A stretch of DNA of 64,000 nucleotides from Niabella agricola (GCF_021538615.1 NZ_JAJHIZ010000003.1:2294001-2358000); one strand, 5' to 3'. Shown: positions 51,105 through 60,799, counted from the first letter of the stretch. A program made the numbers and translations. The notes: generated by a model from the letters alone, not told the origin.

Positions 51105-51490
51105 TTAAAGCACCATTCTCCTGATCCCGTTTTCGGTCAGCGGTACGGAGAAATTAGTAATAAACCCCAGATGTCTATCTGAAAGTTTAAGATAGCTCAA
51201 CAACTGCGCCTCCCAAACCGGATGATAATCTTCCTGGGCTTTTAGCTCTACAATCATCAGGTTGTCGACCAGAATATCCAATCTTAGTCCTTCGGGGAAT
51301 TCTATATCATCATATTTTATTGGAACTTTCTTTTGCGGGATGAATGGTATGTTTCTTTTGGAACCTTCATAACAGAAACATGTTTGATAAACGGATTTCA
51401 ATGAGCTGGGTCCTAGTTTATAATGATATAAGCACTATCGACTACTTGCCTGGCCTGGGCTTCCCGATGGGCATTAAAGCTGCTGTTCAT
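51105..51490 (-). pseudogene. GxxExxY protein gene, frameshifted
   Basis: The main open part (51105-51401) encodes the C-terminal 98 residues of a GxxExxY protein: LKSVYQTCFCYE, DDIEFPEGLRLDILVDNLMIVELKAQEDYHPVWEAQLLSYLKLSDRHLGFITNFSVPL. This segment resembles a PD-(D/E)xK nuclease core (LDILVDN, VELKA). The N-terminus continues from ATG 51490 (MNSSFNAHREAQARQVVDSAYII) but is shifted by one base near 51417-51428. Read together they make one usual-sized protein. It sits between repeat blocks inside the gnd-zwf operon. Confidence 0.8.
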
Positions 51491-51540
51491 TTTGATGTTT
51501 TTTAGGTTCGCTAATGAACATAAAATCAGGGAAGGAAGCT

Positions 51541-51657
51541 AATGTCACAAAGAGGAATATCAATACCACTAAGACATAAAGTCGCCAAGATGCACAAAGG
51601 AGTAGTACGCCTTTAAAAATCTTCGTGTTTCTTAGAGCCTTAGTGCCTCCGTGGCAA
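51541..51657. repeat. Right repeat block of the GxxExxY cassette
   Basis: Includes diverged CACAAAG and CACTAAGACATAAAG strings and the segment AAAAATCTTCGTGTTTCTTAG onward (51615-51654), similar to 51057-51095 in the left block. It ends 5 bp before the gnd stop codon. Confidence 0.7.
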
Positions 51658-51662
51658 CAACA

Positions 51663-53081
51663 CTACTTTGCTTCTGCCGGTGTATACGGCCAGTCTGTAT
51701 GAAAACTTCCCGGCTTGTCAATGCGCTCATAGGTATGTGCGCCAAACAGATCGCGCTGTGCCTGTATGAGGTTGGCGGGCAAACGCTCCGTAGTATACGC
51801 ATCAAAATAATTCAGTGTGGAGGAAATGGAGGACGCTGCTACGCCGGCATCCATGGCCGTTTTGAGGAAGGCCACCATTGTCTTGCGCTTTTCTTTCAAT
51901 ATGCCTGCAAATTGTGTGGAACCAATAATATTGGTTAAGGCCGGCTCTTTTTCATATGCGTTGAACAGGTCTTTTAGCAACACCGAGCGGATGATGCAAC
52001 CGCCCCGCCATACTTTTACCACGGTTTTGATATCGATCTCGTAATGGTAATTGGCCGATGCCACCTGTAGCAGCTCCAGTCCCTGGGCATAAGCCAGCAT
52101 AAATGAAAAATGCAGGGCATCCCGGCAAATGTTTTTAAGTGCCTCCAGGTTGGTACCGGTTTTTTGATTCTGGTGATCGTAGAGCTTTGAAAAAGCCGTG
52201 CGTTCGTCTTTTAGTGCGGACAGGTAACGCATGGAAACGGCAATATCGATCGTAGGCAGGGGCACATTAAGCTCCAACGAACTTTCGGAGGTCCACAAGC
52301 CCGTGCCTTTTTGTTTGGCTTTATCCAGGATCAGGTCGATGAGGTCTTTGCCGGTTTCGGGATCCTTTTCACGGAAGATCACCGCAGTGATCTCGATCAG
52401 GAAGGATTGCAGCTCGCCCTGGTTCCATTCCTCAAACAGGTCGGCAAACTGTGCATTCGTCATGCCTTCGTTTTTCAGCACTCCATATACTTCACTGATC
52501 ATTTGCATAATGGCATATTCAATACCATTGTGCACCATCTTTACATAATGTCCGGCTGCGGTATGGCCCATATAGGCTACACAAGGCTCACCTTCTGCCT
52601 TGGCGGCAATGGCTTCCAGGATATCTTTTACCAGTTCATAGCTTTCTTTGTTGCCACCCGGCATCATACTGGGACCAAAACGGGCACCGTCTTCACCGCC
52701 GGAAACACCCATCCCGATGAAATGGATCCCGGAGTTTTGCAGCTCCTGGTATCTTCGTTCGGTGTCAATAAAATGCGAGTTACCGCCGTCAATCAGGATA
52801 TCGCCTTTCTGCAATTGCGGAACCAGTTCGCCGATAACAGCATCTACGATCTTCCCGGCGGGCACCAGCAACATGATGATACGGGGTGTTTCCAGTTTTG
52901 CAACCAGCTCTGCAGAAGAGGCTGCCGTGGAAACCGGTTTGCCTTTTCCTGCTTCTTCAGTGATCTTCCGCTGGTTTTCATCACGGTCGTAACCGCAAAC
53001 CTCAAACCCATGATCCGCAATGTTTAATACCAGGTTCCGACCCATTGTTCCCAATCCAACCATACCAAATCTTGCAGCCAT
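51663..53081 (-). CDS. gnd: 6-phosphogluconate dehydrogenase (decarboxylating)
   Basis: 472 aa. N-terminal NADP site MVGLGTMGRNLVLNIADHGFEVCGYDRD; substrate signature ILIDGGNSHFIDT, GVSGGEDGARFGPSMMPGG and KMVHNGIEYAIMQMISE with catalytic Lys. The protein has the usual long form length of about 470 residues. Produces ribulose 5-phosphate, CO2 and NADPH. It is the first gene of the pentose-phosphate run. A TGATTTTG string upstream (near 53113-53120, minus) is one base off the -7 consensus. Confidence 0.96.
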   Translation of the reverse strand: MAARFGMVGLGTMGRNLVLNIADHGFEVCGYDRDENQRKITEEAGKGKPVSTAASSAELVAKLETPRIIMLLVPAGKIVDAVIGELVPQLQKGDILIDGGNSHFIDTERRYQELQNSGIHFIGMGVSGGEDGARFGPSMMPGGNKESYELVKDILEAIAAKAEGEPCVAYMGHTAAGHYVKMVHNGIEYAIMQMISEVYGVLKNEGMTNAQFADLFEEWNQGELQSFLIEITAVIFREKDPETGKDLIDLILDKAKQKGTGLWTSESSLELNVPLPTIDIAVSMRYLSALKDERTAFSKLYDHQNQKTGTNLEALKNICRDALHFSFMLAYAQGLELLQVASANYHYEIDIKTVVKVWRGGCIIRSVLLKDLFNAYEKEPALTNIIGSTQFAGILKEKRKTMVAFLKTAMDAGVAASSISSTLNYFDAYTTERLPANLIQAQRDLFGAHTYERIDKPGSFHTDWPYTPAEAK

Positions 53082-53243
53082 AAACTTTTTTTTCTAAAGG
53101 TAATACTGCATTAACAAAATCATAAAATAATTTGTTCGAATGCACAATTTTAACAACGATCGGTCGTTTTACGAGGATTTTCGTTACTTTCACGCAAGGA
53201 AACGGCCTTATTTATTTAGATTCATTCAACGAAACGATCAGAA

Positions 53244-54314
53244 ATGTTGAGCAGCAAAGCATTATTTAGAATGGCATTGTTGATGGTGGTGCTGTACGCC
53301 TGCGGCACTTCACAACCTGCCCGAAGGAATGTGTTGTCCGGAACACCGCCGTCGAACCAGAAACCTGCCAACCAGGACAATGGCCGGCACCCTAATCAAA
53401 CCACTTTTACCAGGCCCGAACAGATTACTTCAAGAAAACCACCGGAAGAACGGCCTGCTGTAAATACGAAAGTTGAACGCAGGGAAGAACCGGAAACCGA
53501 TAATACTACTGCCACTGCTTCAGCCAGTTACCGCTCCCCGGCTTTTTACAAAAATATTACGGACAGTATCCAGCGCGTTGCCGCAAAACCCAGCTATTAT
53601 AAAATAACTGAGAACCTGTTCAAGGAAATGACGGTGGTACCCAATCCCAAGAACCCCGCAGTAAATTCCCAATGGTATACCACTGTAAACTTTGATGCCC
53701 GCAAACCCAATTTTGTCATCCTGCATCATACCGCTCAGACCAGTGCCGAGCAAACCTTATTTACCTTTTCTGTTTCGCGTACCAGTGTAAGCGCTCATTT
53801 TGTGGTGGGCAGGGATGGGGTCACCTACCAGATGTTGAACGAATATATGCGTGCCTGGCATGCCGGAAGGAGCAAATGGGGAGCCATTACCGATATGAAC
53901 TCCTGTAGTATCGGTATTGAAATAGACAACAACGGTACGGAACCTTTTTCTGAAGCACAGATCAGTTCCCTGATCAAATTGCTAGGCTATCTGAAGGACA
54001 AATTTGGCATCCCCCAAGCTAATTTTATCGGACATTCGGATATCGCCCCCGTGCGTAAAAATGATCCCAGTAAATATTTTCCCTGGAAACGGCTGGCCGA
54101 TGCGGGTTTTGGCTATTGGTACGATTCGACCAACCTGGCAGAACCGCCTGCCGACTTCAATGCCTTGCTGGCCCTTCGGGTGATTGGCTACGACATTACC
54201 ACTCCGGCTTCCGCAATCCAGTCGTTTAAACTCCACTTTATACAGAACGACAACTCACCGATGTTAACAGATTACGACAAAAAAGTTTTATACAACGTAT
54301 ACCGGAAGTATTGA
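53244..54314 (+). CDS. N-acetylmuramoyl-L-alanine amidase (Amidase_2), lipoprotein
   Basis: 356 aa. Lipoprotein signal with lipobox LYAC (Cys 20). Residues 22-100 are a Pro/Thr/Arg/Asn-rich linker. The Amidase_2 domain starts at about 150: FVILHHTAQTSAEQTL with zinc His, SAHFVVGRDGVTYQM, GIEIDNNGTEPF, GHSDIAPVRKNDPSKYFPW with the second zinc His. It should cleave the bond between MurNAc and L-Ala in peptidoglycan from the periplasmic face of a membrane, like AmiD. A terminator follows. Confidence 0.92.
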   Translation: MLSSKALFRMALLMVVLYACGTSQPARRNVLSGTPPSNQKPANQDNGRHPNQTTFTRPEQITSRKPPEERPAVNTKVERREEPETDNTTATASASYRSPAFYKNITDSIQRVAAKPSYYKITENLFKEMTVVPNPKNPAVNSQWYTTVNFDARKPNFVILHHTAQTSAEQTLFTFSVSRTSVSAHFVVGRDGVTYQMLNEYMRAWHAGRSKWGAITDMNSCSIGIEIDNNGTEPFSEAQISSLIKLLGYLKDKFGIPQANFIGHSDIAPVRKNDPSKYFPWKRLADAGFGYWYDSTNLAEPPADFNALLALRVIGYDITTPASAIQSFKLHFIQNDNSPMLTDYDKKVLYNVYRKY

Positions 54315-54355
54315 TTCACCGGAAATCCCCTTAATTTTAAAAAAGATATTTTTGT

Positions 54356-54387
54356 AACCTCCATATCTAAACAGTATGGAGGTTTTT
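54356..54387 (+). terminator. Terminator of the amidase gene
   Basis: AACCTCCATA (54356-54365) / TATGGAGGTT (54375-54384), nine-base loop, then T-run. It ends just 15 bp before ATG 54402, so the glycosidase promoter must overlap it or lie upstream. Confidence 0.85.
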
Positions 54388-54401
54388 AGTTAAAGTGAAA
54401 A

Positions 54402-57023
54402 TTGATGACAAAAGAACATAAACGCCTAGCAGAAAATGCAAAAAAAGCCATCCCGCTGGAACAATGGGGGCCCTATGTAAGCGAGCGTCAGTGGGGTACG
54501 GTAAGAGAAGACTACAGTCAGAATGGTGACACCTGGAACTATTTCCCATTCGATCACGCACATAGCCGTGCGTATCTTTGGGGAGAAGACGGTTTGGCCG
54601 GTATTTCCGATTATTTTCAAAACCTCTGTTTTGCAGTAGCCTTGTGGAACGGGAAGGATAAAATCCTGAAAGAACGTTTATTCGGATTGGGTAATCATGA
54701 AGGCAATCATGGTGAAGATGTAAAAGAATTGTATTTCTACATGGACAACCTGCCTACACATTACTACATGGAATACCTGTATAAGTATCCTCAGGAAGCC
54801 TTTCCATACGAACAACTCCGGGAGCAGAACCGGATGCGGGATAAGAACCAAACGGAGTACGAAATACTCGATACCGGTATCTTCAACAACCGCAAATATT
54901 TCAATGTGCATGTTACCTATGCAAAGGAAAGCAGTACGGATATTGCCATAAGGATCAATATTACCAATCTTTACAGCGAAGCGGCCCCTGTTACCATATT
55001 GCCGCTGCTTTGGTTTTATAACCGGTGGGCGCACGGCTCCAATACAGCGGTACCGGATATTGCCTGGGTAAACGATCATACCGTGGTGGCGAAGCATAAC
55101 CGTATCGGGGATTATTATTTTTATTTCCAGGGAGCCGATGATGCATTGTTTACGGATAATGAAACCAATTTTGAAAAACTCTTCGGACGTCCCAACACCA
55201 GCATTTTTGTAAAAGATGCATTCCATGATGCCATTATTGACGGGAAAAACATTGACCAGTTGCGCATCCGGAAACATGGAACCCGCTTTGCACCGGTATT
55301 TGAGCGCACGATCAAGGCCGGCGAAACCATCTCCATCTATTGCCGGCTCACCAATCAGCCCTCGGAAAATCCCTTCAGTGAGCATTTTTTACAGTTGTTT
55401 GATAAACGCAAAAAAGAGGCGGATGCATTTTATGAAGCAATATTGCCCAAAGGCCTCCATCCCAATGTAGCAAGGGTACAGCGACAGGCGCTGGCGGGGC
55501 TTTTGTGGAGCAAGCAGTATTACCATTATGATGTAGAGCGCTGGCTGAGTGTGTCCGATGGCATCACCCCAATCGTTCCTTCCCGGCTTACCGGTCGTAA
55601 CAGTGAATGGACGCACCTGAAAAACCAGGACATCATCTCCATGCCGGATAAATGGGAGTATCCCTGGTATGCAGCCTGGGACCAATCATTCCAGTGTATT
55701 TCTATGGCGGTGGTAGACCCGGTATTTGCAAAAAACCAGCTGCTGTTACTGATGCGGGAATGGTTTATGAAACCGGACGGACAGCTGCCTTCCTATGAAT
55801 GGAATTTCAGCGATGTGAACCCACCGGTACAGGCCTGGGCGGCCATGGAGATTTATGAAATTGAGAAGAAGGCAAAGGGGAAGGGGGATATCGATTTTCT
55901 GAAAAAAGTATTTAACAAACTTACCATCAATTTTACCTGGTGGATCAACCGGAAAGACCTTAAGGGGGACAATATCTTTGAAGGTGGCTTCCTGGGCCTG
56001 GATAATATCGGGGTGTTTAACCGCAGTTATCATGATAAGGGCGAAATGCAGTTGGAGCAGGCAGACGGCACCAGCTGGATGGGGATCTATGCGCTGAATA
56101 TGATGGATATTGCTTTAGAGATTGCCGTGGTAGACCCTTCCTTTGAAGACATGGTGACCAAATTCTTTGAACATTTTGTATTGATCGCAGAAGCACTGAA
56201 TGATCACGTGCTGTGGAACGAGGAAGACCAGTTCTTTTATGATGTACTGTGTATGCGGGATGCCGCTCCACAGCCGCTCAAGATCCGATCGATTGTTGGA
56301 CTGACCTCGCTGTATGCGGTAAACATCATGAACAAGGATATTTTTGACAAACTACCCGATTTTAAAAAGCGGTTCACCTGGTATAAAAATTACCGGCTAA
56401 AGAATGACCTGTTCTGGCCTAATGAAGAAAAGGGAGACGGCGAAGAAATGCTGATGTCGCTGGTGCAGCGCGACCGCCTGAAGGCATTACTGTCCCGCTT
56501 ACTGGATGAAAGTGAGTTTCTATCTGAGGGAGGCATCCGGGCATTGTCGAAATACCATGAGTCCAATCCGTATTCCGTTGCCATCAACGGTGAAGTGCAT
56601 TCAATCCGCTATGATCCGGGCGACTCCACATCGGATATGTTTGGCGGCAATTCCAACTGGAGGGGACCGGTGTGGATCCCGATTAATTTCATCATCATCC
56701 AATCGATCCGGAGACTGGGCAAATTTTACCATGATTCCTTCCTGATGGAATATCCTACGGGCTCGGGAAACAAAATGAACCTGTTTAATATTTCAACGGA
56801 GTTATCCAAACGGGTGATCAGCCTCTTTCAAAAGGATACAAATGGCAGCCGGCCGATTTACGGGGAATACAACTGGTTTTTCAGCCTCCCGGAAAACGAG
56901 GACCTCATCCTGTTTTATGAATATTTCAATGGAGACTCCGGTCGCGGGCTGGGTGCCAGCCATCAAACCGGATGGTCTGCACTGGTAGCAGAGTTGATCA
57001 GTGAATTGGCGGATAAGGAATAA
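54402..57023 (+). CDS. GH63-type glycoside hydrolase
   Basis: 873 aa, no signal peptide; Met 1 or Met 2. N-terminal WGPYVSERQWGTVREDYSQNGDTWNYFPFDHAHSRAYLWGEDG is characteristic of the cytoplasmic bacterial GH63 group. The (alpha/alpha)6 barrel has YAAWDQSFQCISMAV, PPVQAWAAMEIYE, QADGTSWMGIYALNMM and NWRGPVWIPINFIIIQSI; the Asp of AWDQSF and an acidic residue near ENEDLILFYEYFNGD... region are likely catalytic. Related enzymes hydrolyse alpha-glucosides, mannosylglycerate or glucosylglycerate. Substrate here is unknown. Confidence 0.85.
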   Translation: MMTKEHKRLAENAKKAIPLEQWGPYVSERQWGTVREDYSQNGDTWNYFPFDHAHSRAYLWGEDGLAGISDYFQNLCFAVALWNGKDKILKERLFGLGNHEGNHGEDVKELYFYMDNLPTHYYMEYLYKYPQEAFPYEQLREQNRMRDKNQTEYEILDTGIFNNRKYFNVHVTYAKESSTDIAIRINITNLYSEAAPVTILPLLWFYNRWAHGSNTAVPDIAWVNDHTVVAKHNRIGDYYFYFQGADDALFTDNETNFEKLFGRPNTSIFVKDAFHDAIIDGKNIDQLRIRKHGTRFAPVFERTIKAGETISIYCRLTNQPSENPFSEHFLQLFDKRKKEADAFYEAILPKGLHPNVARVQRQALAGLLWSKQYYHYDVERWLSVSDGITPIVPSRLTGRNSEWTHLKNQDIISMPDKWEYPWYAAWDQSFQCISMAVVDPVFAKNQLLLLMREWFMKPDGQLPSYEWNFSDVNPPVQAWAAMEIYEIEKKAKGKGDIDFLKKVFNKLTINFTWWINRKDLKGDNIFEGGFLGLDNIGVFNRSYHDKGEMQLEQADGTSWMGIYALNMMDIALEIAVVDPSFEDMVTKFFEHFVLIAEALNDHVLWNEEDQFFYDVLCMRDAAPQPLKIRSIVGLTSLYAVNIMNKDIFDKLPDFKKRFTWYKNYRLKNDLFWPNEEKGDGEEMLMSLVQRDRLKALLSRLLDESEFLSEGGIRALSKYHESNPYSVAINGEVHSIRYDPGDSTSDMFGGNSNWRGPVWIPINFIIIQSIRRLGKFYHDSFLMEYPTGSGNKMNLFNISTELSKRVISLFQKDTNGSRPIYGEYNWFFSLPENEDLILFYEYFNGDSGRGLGASHQTGWSALVAELISELADKE

Positions 57024-57086
57024 GCCGAAAACTATAAGGTGTTTCAGCTTGTTTGCTATCATCGGTTAAATCTTATAAGTATAAAT

Positions 57087-57156
57087 AAAAAAGCATCGTG
57101 CTTCTGTTTCAAAACCGGTTTCCCGGCCTTTTCACTTACTAACCCGATGCTTTTTT
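57087..57156 (+). terminator. Terminator of the glycosidase gene
   Basis: A 12-bp perfect stem AAAAAAGCATCG (57087-57098) / CGATGCTTTTTT (57145-57156). The 46-base loop contains a small CCGG/CCGG inner stem. Confidence 0.8.
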
Positions 57157-57179
57157 AATAGCTTCTGCATTGTTGCTGT

Positions 57180-57540
57180 CTGGAAACTTAGTTACAGTTG
57201 TGCATTCCTGTTACAGACCACACAGCTAAAACGACTGATTCCCGGCAACCGGCAAGGCTTCCGCTGTTTTGCTTAAAATTCCGGGCGGGCATTTGCACTT
57301 CCCTCATGCCGAACGCTTCAATACCTTTCGGTATTCTGGCTGTTCCGCCTTTGAGTAAGTGCACCCATCCCTGCTTTATTAAGCGAAGACGCTTCCTGTC
57401 TTCTGGCTGCTTAACCCCGATTCTGTCCTTCATCGCTGTCAGACAAACCGGTATTCAACAACCTGATTTCAAAGAAACTGTCGGTGCGCTTTTGACAAAA
57501 TCGCCTAATAAATTATTCGTTTCATCAATTGCAATTTGAA
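57180..57540. other. Unexplained structured region, possibly RNA or gene remnant
   Basis: About 360 bp of higher GC than the flanks, with several nested inverted repeats: AATACC/GGTATT near 57327-57343; TTAAGC, GAAGAC...GTCTTC, GCTTAA at about 57379-57413; GGCAT/ATGCC at about 57288-57309. An 81-codon minus-strand frame (57188-57433) runs through all of them but matches no family I know. A structured RNA, a relic of a mobile element, or a small gene are open options. Confidence 0.35.
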
Positions 57541-57801
57541 GATACGATCCGTAACTGCCCGATTCCAAATTTTTTAGGCGGTTGTTTTGCAGTTGTTGTG
57601 AACAACACAATACACAAAAAAAACGGGTTATGCACAATAAATTGAAGTTTTGAACCCATTATGCCCAAAATAATACACATCCTGGGTTTAAGATGCCCCT
57701 GAATGCATCATATCAAGACGCTGTTTATTTGAAAACTTTGAACAGGTTATGCCGTGAAAATTAAAATATATTTATTTTCATGCCCTAATTGATCCTTTAA
57801 A
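57541..57801. other. Intergenic region upstream of the M13 peptidase
   Basis: 261 bp, AT-rich towards the gene. Short A-runs and an AACAACTGC.../TTGTTGTG segment, but no clear promoter or repeat. Expected to hold the M13 gene promoter. Confidence 0.4.
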
Positions 57802-59841
57802 ATGAAAATATTTTTAAAAGCGGCTATATGGGGCATCGGAGCGGCCCTTTTGGTGAGCACCTTTCCGGTCCAGGCACAAAAACAAAAAAAATTTATTGAT
57901 CCTGTCAATATGGACCGTTCGGTAAAACCCGGCAACGATTTTTACGAATATGCCAGCGGAACCTGGGTAAAAAACAATCCCGTGCCGGCCAAAGAAACCC
58001 GTTGGGGAAGTTTTAATATGCTGCGCGATTTTAACATCAACGCCGTAAAATCGATCCTGGAAAAAGCCCGGGCCAATACAAATGCACCGGCCGGTTCGGT
58101 GGAAAAACGCGTGGGCGATTTTTATGCTGCCGGCATGGACAGCGTAGCTATTGAAAAACAGGGTTTTGCCCCCCTGAAGGCGGACCTGGTTTCCATTGAT
58201 GCGATAAAAACGCTGCCGGAGCTGCTTCAAAAAATAAACGGGCTCCGGGCCAATGGCATCGCTTCTCCCCTGTATGGATTTTTTGTAGGGCAGGATCGCA
58301 AAAACGTAGAGGTAATGATCCCGCAGCTCGGCCAGGGCGGCACCTCGCTTCCCGACCGGGATAACTATTTAAAGGATGACCAGCGGTCGGTACAGATCCG
58401 CGCAGCTTTCTCAAATTATATTACCACCCTTTTTGCACTTGTAGGCACTCCAAAGGACCAGGCTACCGCAAATGCAGCCATCATTTTTAATATTGAAAAA
58501 CAACTGGCGGCTGCGCAGCTCAGCCGGGTTGAAATGCGCGACGCTTACCGGACCTATAATAAATTTTTCCTCGATGATCTGTCAAAAACCACTCCGGGGT
58601 TCAACTGGAAAGAGATCCTTTCTGAACTGGGAGTAAAAGGTGAAGATAGTATCCTGGTAAATAACCCGGCGTTTTTTACAGCGGCAGCAGCAATGCTGAC
58701 GACAACGCCGCTGAGCGACTGGAAAATATATCTCAAATGGAACCTGCTCAAAGGTGCGGCTCCTTATTTAAGCAGCCCGTTTGTAAACGCCAATTTTGCA
58801 TTTACGCAGGCCTTAACGGGACAAAAAATTCAAACGCCCCGCTGGCAGCGCATATCTTCCCTGACCGATGGGAACATTGGTGAATTGCTGGGACAATTGT
58901 ATGTAAAAGAATATTTCAAACCCGCTGCAAAAGCTAGAATGGAGGAACTGGTTGCCAATCTGCGTAAAGCGTTTGAAATCCGGATTAAAGGCCTGGACTG
59001 GATGGGCGCGGCTACCAAAGAAAAAGCGCTGGCAAAACTGGCCGCCTTCCGGCCGAAGATCGGGTATCCTGATAAATGGGAAACCTATGACGGCTTGAGC
59101 ATCGATCGTAACAGCTTTTTTCAAAATATCCGGAATGTAAACAACTGGGGCTATCATTTTATGATCAGCCGCCTGGGTAAACCGGTAGACCGCGAGCGCT
59201 GGGGAATGACGCCCCCAACGGTAAATGCCTATTACAGCGCAACACTGAATGAAATCGTTTTTCCGGCCGGAATTTTACAGTTTCCCTTCTTCGATCCTAA
59301 TGCAGACGATGCTGTGAATTATGGTGGCATCGGCGCAGTGATCGGACATGAAATGTCTCATGGCTTCGACGATAATGGGAGTAAATACGATGCAGACGGT
59401 ACGCTCCGGAATTGGTGGACGGAGGAAGACCGGAAAAAATTTGAAGCCAAGGCGGATGCTCTTGCCCGGCAGTTTGACAGTTATACCGTGTTGGACACGC
59501 TTCATGTGAACGGGAAACTGACACTGGGTGAGAATATTGGTGACTTGGGCGGACTGAATGCGGCTTATGAAGCCTTTAAGATGACAAAGCAAGGCCAGTC
59601 TGGTAAAAAGATCGACGGCTTTACACCTGACCAGCGTTTTTTCCTGGCCTGGGCTCAGGTATGGAGAGGAAATATTCTTCCAGAAACAGCAGCACAGCTT
59701 ATTTTAACCGATCCGCATGCTCCAGGGCCATACCGTACCATTGGTCCATTAGTGAACATGGATGCCTGGTATCAGGCATTTGATGTTAAGCAGGGAGATA
59801 AGCTGTACAAGAAGCCTGAAGATCGGATCCGGATGTGGTAA
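57802..59841 (+). CDS. M13 family metallopeptidase (neprilysin/PepO-like)
   Basis: 679 aa. Signal peptide ending PVQAQ at about 29. N-terminal M13 domain (NMDRSVKPGNDFYEYASGTWVKNNPVPA). The peptidase domain has NAYYSATLNEIVFPAGILQFPFF, zinc motif HEMSH (VIGHEMSHGFDDNG) and GENIGDLGGLNAAYEAF with the third ligand Glu; it ends in W as is usual for the family. It is a secreted, probably periplasmic, oligopeptidase. Monocistronic. Confidence 0.94.
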   Translation: MKIFLKAAIWGIGAALLVSTFPVQAQKQKKFIDPVNMDRSVKPGNDFYEYASGTWVKNNPVPAKETRWGSFNMLRDFNINAVKSILEKARANTNAPAGSVEKRVGDFYAAGMDSVAIEKQGFAPLKADLVSIDAIKTLPELLQKINGLRANGIASPLYGFFVGQDRKNVEVMIPQLGQGGTSLPDRDNYLKDDQRSVQIRAAFSNYITTLFALVGTPKDQATANAAIIFNIEKQLAAAQLSRVEMRDAYRTYNKFFLDDLSKTTPGFNWKEILSELGVKGEDSILVNNPAFFTAAAAMLTTTPLSDWKIYLKWNLLKGAAPYLSSPFVNANFAFTQALTGQKIQTPRWQRISSLTDGNIGELLGQLYVKEYFKPAAKARMEELVANLRKAFEIRIKGLDWMGAATKEKALAKLAAFRPKIGYPDKWETYDGLSIDRNSFFQNIRNVNNWGYHFMISRLGKPVDRERWGMTPPTVNAYYSATLNEIVFPAGILQFPFFDPNADDAVNYGGIGAVIGHEMSHGFDDNGSKYDADGTLRNWWTEEDRKKFEAKADALARQFDSYTVLDTLHVNGKLTLGENIGDLGGLNAAYEAFKMTKQGQSGKKIDGFTPDQRFFLAWAQVWRGNILPETAAQLILTDPHAPGPYRTIGPLVNMDAWYQAFDVKQGDKLYKKPEDRIRMW

Positions 59842-60236
59842 ATGACCTGTGCTCCCGGAAGCACAACGCCTACACCGGATACCTAAACCAGCATAGCAAA
59901 TACCTGGGATGGTAACGCTTTTAGCGGGTCCCACCCACCTAAAAGCTTCGCACGCGGGGCTTTTTTTATGCGCCCGAAGCACCGCTCTTTCCGACAGCCG
60001 GAGTTTAAAGCCTGCGGCCCCACCCGTATAGAATGGAAAACTTCGACCGGTTGTATAATTATCCGAAACGCCTGGTTTCAGAAGGGTACCGGGTATGTGT
60101 ATTTTTAGGAGCGGCATGACTGGTCTGTGCAGTAATCCGCCAATCGATCATAGTGGCTTTTAACAGAATCTTTTCCCATCTTGGATACAAAACGATTATA
60201 TTCGTCTGACGATATCTTTATTTAAAAACATTTAAC
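59842..60236. other. Intergenic region between M13 peptidase and small membrane protein
   Basis: 395 bp. Holds the terminator at 59941-59967 and, before ATG 60237, TATCTTTA (60213-60220), seven of eight to the -7 consensus. An AT-poor stretch at 59990-60120 has no recognised content. Confidence 0.5.
59941..59967 (+). terminator. Terminator of the M13 peptidase gene
   Basis: AAAAGCTTCG / CGGGGCTTTT with two G-U pairs, CACG loop and a run of T to 59967. About 100 bp after the stop. Confidence 0.7.
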
Positions 60237-60716
60237 ATGAAAAAGCTACTACTGCTTATGGCAATGGGTACTGCTGTTGCCGCCGGCGCTCAAAATGACC
60301 TGGCAAAAACAACCCTGTATCCTTCAACCCTTCTTTTGAAAGACCCGCAATCGAAAACAATATTCCGGTCTGGAGATGCAGCCGCCGCGCGTTCGACCAA
60401 AACGATTGAAGATTGGCAACGGCTCCGCAGATCGGGGATCATACTGACCAGTGGGGGCATTGCCTGTATTGCCGGCGGTATTGCGCTGGTGGCGGCAGGC
60501 GATAACCAAGCCAATAACGGGTATGATTATTACTCAACCGATACCCCGGGAGAAGCAAAAGTTGTGGTAGGTGCCATGGGCATTGCTGGTGGTATTCTGG
60601 CCCTTGGCGGAGGTATTACCATGTGGGCGATCGGCAACAACCGGGTGAAAAAATATACAGACCGTATGTCCTTTGATATGGGCAACCGCTCCGCAAAACT
60701 GGCATACCGGTTTTAA
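60237..60716 (+). CDS. Small membrane protein with signal peptide and two Gly-rich helices
   Basis: 159 aa. Signal (KKLLLLMAMGTAVAAGAQ), a polar stretch, then two glycine/alanine-rich hydrophobic segments at about 67-88 (IILTSGGIACIAGGIALVAA) and 110-134 (VVVGAMGIAGGILALGGGITMWAI), ending in a strand-like AKLAYRF. Resembles small envelope proteins common in Chitinophagaceae; function unknown. A strong terminator follows. Confidence 0.75.
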   Translation: MKKLLLLMAMGTAVAAGAQNDLAKTTLYPSTLLLKDPQSKTIFRSGDAAAARSTKTIEDWQRLRRSGIILTSGGIACIAGGIALVAAGDNQANNGYDYYSTDTPGEAKVVVGAMGIAGGILALGGGITMWAIGNNRVKKYTDRMSFDMGNRSAKLAYRF

Positions 60717-60737
60717 GAAGCTGCAAGATTCTACATC

Positions 60738-60768
60738 AAATGCCGGCGTGACCTCGCCGGCATTTCTA
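60738..60768 (+). terminator. Terminator of the small membrane protein gene
   Basis: AAATGCCGGCG (60738-60748) / CGCCGGCATTT (60755-60765), perfect 11-bp stem, loop TGACCT, followed by CTATT. Confidence 0.75.
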
Positions 60769-60799
60769 TTATGACCGCAACAAGGGCATGACGATGGCA

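Noticed and set aside
50943..51660. CRISPR array
   Set aside because: The repeated strings are few, imperfect, unevenly spaced and partly inverted, and no cas gene is present.
57188..57433. 81-codon minus-strand frame as a protein gene
   Set aside because: No family recognised, and the frame runs across several RNA-like inverted repeats; kept only as part of an unexplained region.
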